DNA of 39,963 bases from an uncultured Saprospiraceae bacterium (GTDB lineage Bacteria; Bacteroidota; Bacteroidia; Chitinophagales; Saprospiraceae): positions 1-39,963 of the forward strand of contig CALDYJ010000118.1 of assembly GCA_937941095.1 (NCBI GenBank). Direction: 5' to 3'. Positions 1-7,585 of the stretch are shown here, piece by piece. The notes under the pieces are model-generated. The model was not told the DNA's origin and did no database searches. It saw only the letters and a program-made list of their open reading frames with translations. Made by a program: the position numbers and the translations under genes. Within the stretch, counting starts at the first letter, position 1; every line of letters begins with the position of its first letter.

Positions 1-298
1 TTTTAGTATTCTTTTTCCGCTTTTTAAAATAGGCGGTACCTTACTCTTGTTGTTTTCTGAAAGATTCAAAAATTCTAAATTAATCAATTGGTTTGTGCGC
101 CATTCGGGTAAATGGTCGATGGCTGATGTTTTTGTGGTTGCGGTTTTCCTTGCTTTCTTAGCTTTCAGTAATATGCAGGTTGGAATTACGACCGATAGTA
201 AAGTGCTTTTGGGTTTATATTTCTTTTTGGCCTATTGTCTTTTGAGTATTTGGAGCACAACTTATTTAAAGGATGCCTTGGAGCGGGAAGGGGTTTAA
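1..298 (+). CDS. Paraquat-inducible protein A (PqiA)-like membrane protein, C-terminal part
   Basis: The reading frame is open from base 2, so the gene begins outside the window; a TTG at 47 is internal and not a credible start. About 98 residues are visible. They begin with FPLFKIGGTLLLL, continue through a polar stretch to GKWSMADVFVVAVFLAF, and end with a further hydrophobic segment and a short charged tail. The FPL-K hydrophobic element and the GKWSM-DVFVVA motif are hallmarks of the PqiA family, integral inner-membrane proteins linked in Proteobacteria to lipid transport and envelope stress. At least two membrane segments fall in this fragment. Family assignment is fairly secure from the motifs; the substrate and partner (a PqiB/MCE protein) cannot be judged because the upstream sequence is missing. 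Confidence 0.8.
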   Translation, partial: FSILFPLFKIGGTLLLLFSERFKNSKLINWFVRHSGKWSMADVFVVAVFLAFLAFSNMQVGITTDSKVLLGLYFFLAYCLLSIWSTTYLKDALEREGV

Positions 299-387
299 TG
301 ATGAAAACTAATTTTGATTGATCTATTCTCGCATGGATTCATTTGTTGTAAAATATCCAATTTAAAGACAGCTTGAATGTTGACATG

Positions 388-486
388 TCCCGAATTTGAA
401 TTTATTCCAACCGAATTTAAAAAGGTTTATCCTTTTTTGAGAAAAATCACTAGGTTTACTAAACCTTCGAGGTTTAGTAAACCTTG
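388..486. repeat. Palindromic intergenic repeat, copy 1
   Basis: An AT-rich stretch with CCGAATTTAAAA, a run CTTTTTTGAG, then TCACTAGG leading into a perfect hairpin at 452-484: 15-bp arms AGGTTTACTAAACCT and its reverse complement, with loop TCG. A second copy with the same order of blocks lies at 1276-1393, beyond the next gene. The rest of the 299-642 gap shows no convincing gene or promoter. A REP- or MITE-like dispersed element is the likeliest class; a bidirectional terminator is the alternative, but the hairpin has no T tract. Confidence 0.75.
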
Positions 487-642
487 GCTGAAATTGAAAT
501 TTCCCAGATTTTTCAAATTAAAAATTTAAATAGTGATTTGGAATTTAGATCGATTTGAATAATTTGATTCTATCAATAAAGTGTTTATAATTTGCTTCAA
601 TTTATTTAAAGCCTTCCATTTTGTTGAAAAGTAAATTTATAT

Positions 643-1242
643 ATGGGCTGGAACAAACATTACCTTTTTATCTCAAACGAAACATCTAATTTTAGTACTG
701 AAATCTTGGATGCTCTAGACTTGAAAGATTATAAAGATTTAGGAGAAGTAGAAATGGAAAATTTTGATGATAGCGCGATATATAGCGCAAACTATGCTGA
801 TTGCATCATTATCCACAGCCCGATAATAGTTTATAAGTTTTTAAATGAAGAAGAAACAATTTTAGAAGAGAATTTTAAGTCTCATTTTCCTGAATCTAAA
901 ATAGCTGTTGGAGTGCAACTTTCTTCCTCAGAATATTTTGGTTTTTGCGTTATAGAAAAAGGCAAAAGAATCAGAGTTAAAACTGGTGTAGATGGTAAAA
1001 TTAAAATTGATCAAGGAAAACCGATTCAAGAAGAAAAAGAATCTTATGAACGTTTAGTGAATTATATGGATGAACGTGAGAAAGAAGAGCTTAAGTATGA
1101 TAATGGAGAAAAAGGGTATAAGGATTATTTGGAATTTGAATCTAGTTGGAGAGTAGCAAACATGGTTTCAAAGTCTTTTATCGGAGCTCACATTGATCGC
1201 TTTACATGGAAGGAAATAAAATTTCGAAAATTTGTAAAATGA
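643..1242 (+). CDS. Hypothetical protein of 199 aa, family not recognised
   Basis: An acidic, soluble-looking protein starting MGWNKHYLFISN, with no signal peptide and no membrane segment. A hydrophobic strand (YADCIIIHSPIIVYKFL, about residues 51-67) is followed by KIAVGVQLSSS, then FGFCVIEKGKRIRVKTG, which looks like a beta-hairpin, and then a Glu/Lys-rich helical tail rich in Tyr and Trp. The order, a compact alpha/beta head and a charged helical end, is typical of small cytoplasmic accessory proteins, but I cannot name a family or function. It stands alone, at least 180 bp from either neighbour, between two copies of a palindromic repeat, which suggests an acquired or mobile cassette. The ATG at 643 is preceded by an AT-rich sequence without a clear ribosome-binding site, which is usual in this phylum. 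Confidence 0.7.
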   Translation: MGWNKHYLFISNETSNFSTEILDALDLKDYKDLGEVEMENFDDSAIYSANYADCIIIHSPIIVYKFLNEEETILEENFKSHFPESKIAVGVQLSSSEYFGFCVIEKGKRIRVKTGVDGKIKIDQGKPIQEEKESYERLVNYMDEREKEELKYDNGEKGYKDYLEFESSWRVANMVSKSFIGAHIDRFTWKEIKFRKFVK

Positions 1243-1275
1243 TTATTCTAGTGTAAGTAATTATGAATTTACCCG

Positions 1276-1393
1276 ACATCCGAATTTTGAATTATACCGA
1301 ATATGAATAAATACCTACCGAATTTAAAAGAGAATGTTCTTTTTTGAGGAATTTCACTAGGTTTACTAAACCTCCAAGGTTTAGTAAACCTTA
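1276..1393. repeat. Palindromic intergenic repeat, copy 2
   Basis: Second copy of the element at 388-486. It has the same CCGAATTT blocks, CTTTTTTGAGG, TTTCACTAGG and a hairpin at 1359-1391 with identical 15-bp arms; the loop is CCA instead of TCG. Conservation of both arms with a changed loop indicates that the palindrome itself is under selection or was recently copied. Both copies have the same orientation, so the gene between them is flanked by direct repeats. Confidence 0.75.
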
Positions 1394-1425
1394 TCCTGAA
1401 TCCTGATTCCTAAAATTTTAAAATT

Positions 1426-1986
1426 TTAAAAATGAAAACCAATTTTGACTTGACCTATATTAATAAAATTCAAGGTGTAATTGATGTTGCTTGCATTGGG
1501 ATTGAAACTGTCTTGATCAATGGCTTCATTTCTAAATAAAGCAAGAGAAGGTTCTGTTGAAAGTGAAAAATGTGGACCTATCTGATATAAAAATCCTGCA
1601 AAAGGTAGCAGCCCCATTTTAGTGCTGATTCGTTGAGTACTCTTTACGACTGTCTTACCGTAGGTTGCATCTAAGCCATAATAGAATGTCCAGCGGCCGC
1701 TTTTTTTGAAAGTTCTATCAATACCAAGCCTCACAGAAAAGTCATTCAATTCATTTTCAGCAGTTCCCAGATCTATACTTGCAGCAGCCCGTAAATTTTG
1801 AAGGCGATTTCCGAAAGCCCATCGATAGGTAAGGTCAAGATTATTTATTTGTTCGTTAAACAAAGGAATAAACTTTGATGCATTAATACTAATTTGATGC
1901 CTCGTTGAGCCATCTTCCTGAGAAAAAACAATGGTGCAATTCAATAAGAATAGCACCATTGTAATAATTGTAATTTTATTATTCAT
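1426..1986 (-). CDS. Small outer-membrane beta-barrel-like protein
   Basis: A 186-aa protein with an N-terminal signal peptide (about residues 1-22, ending TIVFS before QEDG). The mature part alternates polar and hydrophobic or aromatic residues in strands separated by short turns, for example YRWAFG, FSVRLGID, WTFYYGLDATYG and QVKIGFHF, and ends in an aromatic Phe, as expected of an outer-membrane barrel. I cannot assign a specific porin or adhesin family. Its ATG shares one base with the TAA of the upstream lipoprotein gene (TAATG), so the two are co-transcribed and translationally coupled; they probably act together at the outer membrane. Confidence 0.75.
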   Translation of the reverse strand: MNNKITIITMVLFLLNCTIVFSQEDGSTRHQISINASKFIPLFNEQINNLDLTYRWAFGNRLQNLRAAASIDLGTAENELNDFSVRLGIDRTFKKSGRWTFYYGLDATYGKTVVKSTQRISTKMGLLPFAGFLYQIGPHFSLSTEPSLALFRNEAIDQDSFNPNASNINYTLNFINIGQVKIGFHF

Positions 1987-3041
1987 TATCCGAAAATATC
2001 TTCCAATAGTTCTTCCAATTCATCTAAAATGTCATCCATATTTTCAGAAGATTCATCTTTGTAAAATAACAAAATGGTTTCTAGTTCATCATTAATTTCT
2101 AAGTCTGCAATTTTAAAATTATCGAAGAATAAATCCAAATCAGCCAAAGAGTTTACTTGAGCTTCGCTTGGTTCTTCAATGGCAATTAAGCTTGCCAAAT
2201 CGCCCATTGTTCTAAATGACAATTGTCCAAGGTTAACTTGTACAGCAGCCTTTTCAAAGCTATTCATATCAAGGTTTTCAAAATCATCATCTTTCAACTC
2301 AAACTGAGATTGAATACTCATGTCGCAAAAACCGCTGTTCTTCATAGACATTCCCATTTCATAAGAAGTGGTGGATAACCTAGACACGTCTACATCCAAA
2401 GTCATGGGATCCATAAATAATGAAGCATCCAATTCTACCGGCATTTGATAACCACTATTATCGGCATAAGTCACTTTTGAAAGTGTAATTTCAAAAGCCT
2501 TCGTTCCATCTACATTCATGTAGGCATGCATCGTCTTAGGCATGGACATGGTTTCACCATCAATAGTCACCAACTGATCTGTAAAAGCATCCAAAATTAA
2601 CTCAACATTATTACTAGTAGCATTAGGTTGAGAAGGAAATTTAAACACAACTTTATCATTGACATCATTTGTTTTTGTCCATGTATTGCTGCTTGAATTA
2701 TAAACGTGCATTCCAGCATGATGCGACATGTCAAATCGATTATTGTTTTCTACATGATCGAAATCAAAAACAGACTCTAAGCTTTCAGTTAGGTTGCTTA
2801 CCCACTCTTCATTCAACATTTCTCCATCCGACATATTTAAAAAGTTGTTAAATAATTCAGAAAAAGAACGAGAATCTCTTACTTCTTTGACACAACTCAT
2901 TAAGTCGTCAAATGATTGCTCTACGTTAGCTTTATCTTCTTCCACTGTTGTTTCCATGGTGACCGATTCGTCGTCATTTCCACAACTAAAAAGAAAGCTT
3001 AGAGCAAACAAGCAAGAATAAAATAATAATAATTTTTTCAT
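1986..3041 (-). CDS. Surface or periplasmic lipoprotein of unknown function
   Basis: A 351-aa protein with a lipoprotein signal peptide: MKKLLL, a hydrophobic core and lipobox LFSC with Cys20 as the lipidated residue. The following GNDDES is an acidic stretch of the kind often seen in exported Bacteroidota lipoproteins. The mature chain is highly acidic, with beta-rich segments (DGETMSMPKTMHAYMNVDG, KAFEITLSKVTYAD) and an Asp/Glu-rich C-terminal helix (MDDILDELEELLEDIFG). No domain is recognised. It is the first gene of a two-gene unit with the barrel protein immediately downstream; the overlap suggests a lipoprotein and barrel working as a pair. The promoter should lie in 3042-3200. Confidence 0.75.
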   Translation of the reverse strand: MKKLLLFYSCLFALSFLFSCGNDDESVTMETTVEEDKANVEQSFDDLMSCVKEVRDSRSFSELFNNFLNMSDGEMLNEEWVSNLTESLESVFDFDHVENNNRFDMSHHAGMHVYNSSSNTWTKTNDVNDKVVFKFPSQPNATSNNVELILDAFTDQLVTIDGETMSMPKTMHAYMNVDGTKAFEITLSKVTYADNSGYQMPVELDASLFMDPMTLDVDVSRLSTTSYEMGMSMKNSGFCDMSIQSQFELKDDDFENLDMNSFEKAAVQVNLGQLSFRTMGDLASLIAIEEPSEAQVNSLADLDLFFDNFKIADLEINDELETILLFYKDESSENMDDILDELEELLEDIFG

Positions 3042-3435
3042 TTAGATTAGTTTTAATTTAAAGGTCTTTATTAATTTATATGATTTAAGATTATTCATCT
3101 ACTTTGGGGAGTAATGATGTTTTTTAATGGGAGGAGTCAACTGTAGAAATAAAGGGCACTGAAGAAATACTGACGCAATAATTGTCTTTGTATTAAAGCA
3201 ACCAATTTTTAAGTATTTGAACTACTGTTCTCAAATAACATGCCGTAAAAAAGAAGGGAAAGATCTACTTGATAGTTAGCGAATAGTCCTTTTTTTCGAC
3301 ACAAAGATCTCAAGGGTTCGCAAAGATTCACGACGTTCTTAAGTTATTGGATCCAGACAACTATCAGCCAACAAGCAAAAAAACAAACCTCCAGCAAATC
3401 ACTCTCATCCCATAACAAATTAATATCTTTAGTGC
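3042..3435. other. Divergent intergenic region, 394 bp, no gene seen
   Basis: It separates the minus-strand lipoprotein gene from the plus-strand mpl operon and must hold both promoters. I see no coding frame of credible length, no tRNA-like clover and no riboswitch pattern. At 3424-3431 TATCTTTA resembles the Bacteroidota -7 element TAnnTTTG with one mismatch, only four bases before the mpl ATG at 3436; no matching -33 TTG is at the expected distance, so this is a weak candidate. Confidence 0.5.
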
Positions 3436-4806
3436 ATGAAAATTCACTTCATAGCAATAGGCGGTAGTATAATGCATCAACTCGCTATACAGCTTAAAAA
3501 ACAAGGACACGAAGTTAGTGGATCAGACGATACCATTTTTGATCCTGCTTTAGCTAACCTTAAAAAAGAAGGCATCTGCCCAGCCGAATTTGGGTGGTTT
3601 CCAGAAAAGATTGATTCTGATACCGAAATGGTCGTTTTGGGTAAACACGCACATGCAGATAACCCTGAATTAGCTAAAGCAAAATCTTTGGATGTAAGGA
3701 TCATGACTTTTCCAGAATTGATGTATGAACACTCGAAAGACAAAACAAGAATTGTGGTAGCAGGGAGTCATGGGAAGACAACAACAACTTCAATGATCAT
3801 ACACATGCTACTTTCCTCAGGAATCGATTGCGATTATCTAGTAGGCGCTAAAATAGAAGGAGTAGATGGATCAGTTAAATTGACCAAGGATGCTAAATAC
3901 GTGGTGATCGAAGGAGACGAATACCCAACTTCTGCTGAAGACATGCGTCCAAAATTTGTACATTATCATCCACATGTTACCATCATCACCGGAATCGCAT
4001 GGGATCATGCAAATGTATTTTTAAACGAAGAGATTTATTTAAAGGTTTTTGAAGATTACATCTTAAACTTACACAAGGATACCAAGGTCATCTATTGTAA
4101 AGAAGATGCTCAGCTGAACGCATTGGCCGAAAGGCTTAAAGATGGAGATCGCTTTATCCCATATAAAGCACATCCATTTGAAAACATCGATGGAGTAACT
4201 TTTTTAAGCTTAAGTGATCGAAAGATAGAAACCAATATTTTTGGCCAACACAATATGCAGAATCTTTGTGCGGCAAAAAAAGTCTCCAAGCTAGTTGGCT
4301 TACCTAGCGATGATTTTTATAAAGCTGCAGCAAATTTTAAAGGCGCTGCTAAGAGATTGGAAGTTTTATTCAAGGATGAACAATTGACCATCTATAAGGA
4401 TTATGCCCATTCTCCTTCGAAGGTAAGAGCAACTGTGAAAGCAGTTAAAGCCAAACATGGGACTAAGAAATTAATCGCAGTCTCAGAATTACATACTTAC
4501 AGCAGTTTGAATGCTGAATTCTTGCCACAATATAAAGGAGCATTGGATGCTGCAGATGTGGCTGTTGTTCATTATGATCCTGAAGCGATGAAAATAAAAA
4601 GGATGCCTGATCTGCCAGGTGCATTGGTTAGAACAGCTTTTGCAAAGATGGATCTGTTTATTACCAATAAAAAAGAAGATTTAGCATTTCTTTTGGACAA
4701 GATTGATTTTAATGACAGTATATTACTTTTGATGTCTTCAGGGAATTACGGTGGACTTGATTTGGAGGCGATAAAAAAGAAAGGTTTAATAAAGGAAACT
4801 GCGTGA
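3436..4806 (+). CDS. mpl: UDP-N-acetylmuramate:L-Ala-gamma-D-Glu-meso-DAP ligase (Mpl)
   Basis: A cytoplasmic Mur-ligase-fold enzyme of peptidoglycan recycling. It joins the tripeptide L-Ala-gamma-D-Glu-meso-DAP salvaged from wall turnover to UDP-MurNAc, using ATP (EC 6.3.2.45). The 456-aa length is normal for the family. Visible features: an N-terminal nucleotide-binding fold starting MKIHFIAIGGSIMHQLA, which matches Mpl rather than MurC; the ATP loop GSHGKTTTT at 110-118; the central-domain EGDEYPTS segment near 162; YKDYAHSPSKVRAT in the C-terminal domain. It is the first gene of a four-gene operon: its TGA overlaps the GTG start of murL (GTGA, 4803-4806). The linkage to two enzymes that handle glutamate in UDP-MurNAc peptides supports the assignment. 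It also bypasses the next two genes, because the salvaged peptide already contains D-Glu. Confidence 0.93.
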   Translation: MKIHFIAIGGSIMHQLAIQLKKQGHEVSGSDDTIFDPALANLKKEGICPAEFGWFPEKIDSDTEMVVLGKHAHADNPELAKAKSLDVRIMTFPELMYEHSKDKTRIVVAGSHGKTTTTSMIIHMLLSSGIDCDYLVGAKIEGVDGSVKLTKDAKYVVIEGDEYPTSAEDMRPKFVHYHPHVTIITGIAWDHANVFLNEEIYLKVFEDYILNLHKDTKVIYCKEDAQLNALAERLKDGDRFIPYKAHPFENIDGVTFLSLSDRKIETNIFGQHNMQNLCAAKKVSKLVGLPSDDFYKAAANFKGAAKRLEVLFKDEQLTIYKDYAHSPSKVRATVKAVKAKHGTKKLIAVSELHTYSSLNAEFLPQYKGALDAADVAVVHYDPEAMKIKRMPDLPGALVRTAFAKMDLFITNKKEDLAFLLDKIDFNDSILLLMSSGNYGGLDLEAIKKKGLIKETA

Positions 4807-6230
4807 AGAAAAGTGCATCATTAAAATTGCCAGCAAGGCATAAACGTTTCGATTTTTTAAGAAAAGCTTACCCCATTTTTTCTTACCAAAAACATGATTG
4901 GAAAATTAAAGGGCAAAAAATTTATTTGTCTTTTGAATATAAAGTAGGAGAGCTCAGCTTTAATCCTATGTCTTCCATTCAATTTCCAAAAGGGATTGAT
5001 CTTTCGAAATTGAATAAAGGAAAGAAGGTGCTGATTGAGAACCTAGTTTTCAACATTGGAATGGTAGAGATGATTTCATACTGGAAAGCTACTTGTAGTC
5101 CGCTTATTGAACTGAGAGCTTATTCAATCAGCAAAGCTCAACAAAACTGGTGGAAGAAATTGTTTTACAATGGCTTGGGTGAATTCCTTTACTTAAATAA
5201 AATAGCCGCAAATAAGCAAGACCTTCTGGGTTTTAGAAGTCTATCGAAAGATAAGCTTGCATTGAGCAAAGGTCCAAAATTGAAAAGCAGCTCTATCATT
5301 GTTCCCATTGGTGGAGGCAAAGATTCTCTTGCAAGCATAGAAATCGTAAAAAAACATCGCGGTCAAAAATATTTTCTAATGATGAATCCAACCAAAGCTG
5401 CGAAGGATTCTGCTAGATTGGCTGCGGACAAAATCAGTGAGCAAGCCATTTATATAGAAAGAAAAATCGATAAAGGCTTATTAGATTTAAACGCAAAGGG
5501 CTATTTAAATGGGCATACTCCTTTTTCGGCGATGCTGGCTTTTTATTGCAGTTTGTCCGCTTGCATCACTGGGGCAAAATATGCGGTACTCTCCAATGAA
5601 TCAAGTGCGAATGAACCGACAATAATAGGAACCAATGTCAATCATCAATACTCGAAGTCTTACGAATTTGAAAAGGACTTTAATGCCTACCTTGATAAAT
5701 ACATCAGCACTGAAATAGAATACTTAAGTTTGCTTAGGCCTTTGAATGAATTTCAAATCGTTGGAATATTTAGTCAAAATCCGAAAAATTTGAAGGTCTT
5801 TAAGAGTTGTAATGTAGGCAGTAAAAAGGACATTTGGTGCTGCAATTGTTCTAAATGTTTGTTTGTATTTATATTGTTAAGCACTAAGATTGGTATTGAA
5901 CAGTGTGCTGAACTATTTGGCGAAAACTTATTTAGGAAGAAAGGGCTTAAAAAAACCTTTGAAGAATTAATAGGCCGCTCCGAAACAAAACCATTTGAAT
6001 GCATCGGCACCATAGATGAAGTAAATGCTGCCCTTTCAATTTTGTATAAACAAGAAGCCTTAAGCTTTGAAAAGTTATATTTATTAAAACATTACAAAAA
6101 GCAATTCTCGGATGCTTTTTTAAATGACAAATCAATCAATAAGATCAGCAATCATTTTGATCGAAAAAATAGAATTCCGAATTTCTTAAAAAAGCTGTTG
6201 AAGGATGCTCATGAAAAAGCAAATAAATGA
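4803..6230 (+). CDS. murL: UDP-MurNAc-L-Ala-L-Glu epimerase (MurL)
   Basis: Predicted to invert the terminal L-Glu of UDP-MurNAc-L-Ala-L-Glu to D-Glu in an ATP-dependent reaction that yields AMP and PPi (EC 5.1.1.23), as shown for the Xanthomonas oryzae enzyme. The 475-aa length fits. Sequence marks: a PP-loop-like ATP motif IGGGKDS at 169-175, a Cys cluster WCCNCSKC at 345-352, and the family element KPFECIGT near 396-403. It begins with GTG overlapping the mpl stop by four bases, and its end overlaps the murD2 start, so translation of the three is coupled. The name rests on these motifs plus the adjacent Mur ligase; I could not run an alignment. A different adenylating enzyme on the same nucleotide peptide is the main alternative. 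Confidence 0.85.
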   Translation: MKKSASLKLPARHKRFDFLRKAYPIFSYQKHDWKIKGQKIYLSFEYKVGELSFNPMSSIQFPKGIDLSKLNKGKKVLIENLVFNIGMVEMISYWKATCSPLIELRAYSISKAQQNWWKKLFYNGLGEFLYLNKIAANKQDLLGFRSLSKDKLALSKGPKLKSSSIIVPIGGGKDSLASIEIVKKHRGQKYFLMMNPTKAAKDSARLAADKISEQAIYIERKIDKGLLDLNAKGYLNGHTPFSAMLAFYCSLSACITGAKYAVLSNESSANEPTIIGTNVNHQYSKSYEFEKDFNAYLDKYISTEIEYLSLLRPLNEFQIVGIFSQNPKNLKVFKSCNVGSKKDIWCCNCSKCLFVFILLSTKIGIEQCAELFGENLFRKKGLKKTFEELIGRSETKPFECIGTIDEVNAALSILYKQEALSFEKLYLLKHYKKQFSDAFLNDKSINKISNHFDRKNRIPNFLKKLLKDAHEKANK

Positions 6231-7581
6231 ATATTTTAAAGCTAAAAAAATAGGCATCCTTGGTTTTGGTAGAGAAGGGAAATCAAGCTTGGCTTTTTTG
6301 CAAACTTTAAAAGTAGACTTTAGTGTAAACATCTACGATGAAAGAGCGATTTCTAAACTAGGCTTGGATAAAACCATTAATGTTTTTGAAACAGTAAGCT
6401 TGTCAAAAGTCGATTTCTCTTCTTATGATGTTTTGTTAAAATCTCCAGGAATACCTTTTGCTAAAATCAAGAAAAAACATCATTCCAAAATAGAGAGTCA
6501 AACTTCTCTATTCTTAAAGTGGTTTGGCAATCAAAGCATTGGCATAACAGGAACAAAAGGAAAGAGTACTTGTACTAGTTTGACGCATCATTTATTACAA
6601 GAGTCTGGCTTTAATGTCTTGATGGGGGGTAATATAGGTACTCCATTGTTTAAGCTGATCCCTAAACTCAAGAAAAACAGTTTAGTTGTGGCGGAGCTGT
6701 CTTGTCATCAATTGTTTAAGATCAAAAGTTCTCCTCACATTGCTGTTTTGCTAAATTTATACGAGGAACATTTAGATTACTATAAAAATACAGAAGAATA
6801 TTTTCGATCTAAATTAAACATCTATCAACACCAAGGCAAAGAAGATTATTTTATTTTTAATAAGGACGACAGCCGAATTTTAGATTACCTTAAGGAAGAT
6901 GAAAGCGGACAGAAAAGTTCTTTTGCTTTAAAGTCAAAAAGTGCAGACTTTTTACTTAATTCAAAAAATGAGTTAAAGACGAAAAAGTTTAGAGGCAAGG
7001 AGAAAAAAATAGAATGCAGTTTATTGGGGCAGATCAATTTTTACAACATCCTTCCAGCATTAGCCATAGGCGAAATTGTTGGAGCCACCAAAACAAATTT
7101 GTTTAAGGCACTTAAGAGTTTTAAACCATTGGAACATCGCTTGGAATCAATAGGCACCTATAATGAGATAAAATTTGTCAATGATTCGATTTCTACCATT
7201 CCCGAAGCAAGCATCGCTGCAGTAAATGCATTGGAGGATGTGGATACTTTGATCTTGGGAGGCTATGATAGAGGAATAGACTATAGCTTATTAGAAACTT
7301 TTCTTCTGAAAAGTAAAATTTGCAACTTCGTTTTTTTTGATGAATCAGGAAAACGGATTTTTGAAAACTTAAAGGCAAAGAGAAAATCTTTTGAAAAGAA
7401 AAAGAAGCTTTTGCTTACCAATAATTTTAAAGCCTGTGTATCTTTTTGTTTGAAAAATACAGCAGCAGGTAAAACCTGTTTGCTTTCTCCAGCATCATCC
7501 AGTTATGGAATTTTTAAAAATTTTGAAGATCGAGGAAATCAGTTTAAAGCCTTAGTCATTAGTTTGAGTACTAAAATGTAA
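6205..7581 (+). CDS. murD2: UDP-MurNAc-L-Ala--L-glutamate ligase (MurD2), MurD family
   Basis: A Mur ligase of about 456-458 aa. The ATP loop GITGTKGKSTC lies at 113-123; EEHLDYYKNTEEYFRSKLNIY contains the lysine that is carboxylated in Mur ligases; LILGGYDRGIDYS and SPASSSYGIFKNFEDRGNQF are C-terminal MurD signatures. A canonical MurD adds D-Glu; beside murL it is predicted to be the MurD2 form, which adds L-Glu to UDP-MurNAc-L-Ala (EC 6.3.2.53) and hands the product to MurL. D- versus L-specificity cannot be read from sequence by eye, so the MurD2 call rests on context. ATGs at 6205 and 6211 are both possible; 6211 has AAGGA five bases upstream and is slightly favoured. The start overlaps the end of murL; the stop lies four bases before the next gene. 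Confidence 0.82.
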   Translation: MLMKKQINEYFKAKKIGILGFGREGKSSLAFLQTLKVDFSVNIYDERAISKLGLDKTINVFETVSLSKVDFSSYDVLLKSPGIPFAKIKKKHHSKIESQTSLFLKWFGNQSIGITGTKGKSTCTSLTHHLLQESGFNVLMGGNIGTPLFKLIPKLKKNSLVVAELSCHQLFKIKSSPHIAVLLNLYEEHLDYYKNTEEYFRSKLNIYQHQGKEDYFIFNKDDSRILDYLKEDESGQKSSFALKSKSADFLLNSKNELKTKKFRGKEKKIECSLLGQINFYNILPALAIGEIVGATKTNLFKALKSFKPLEHRLESIGTYNEIKFVNDSISTIPEASIAAVNALEDVDTLILGGYDRGIDYSLLETFLLKSKICNFVFFDESGKRIFENLKAKRKSFEKKKKLLLTNNFKACVSFCLKNTAAGKTCLLSPASSSYGIFKNFEDRGNQFKALVISLSTKM

Positions 7582-7585
7582 ATGT

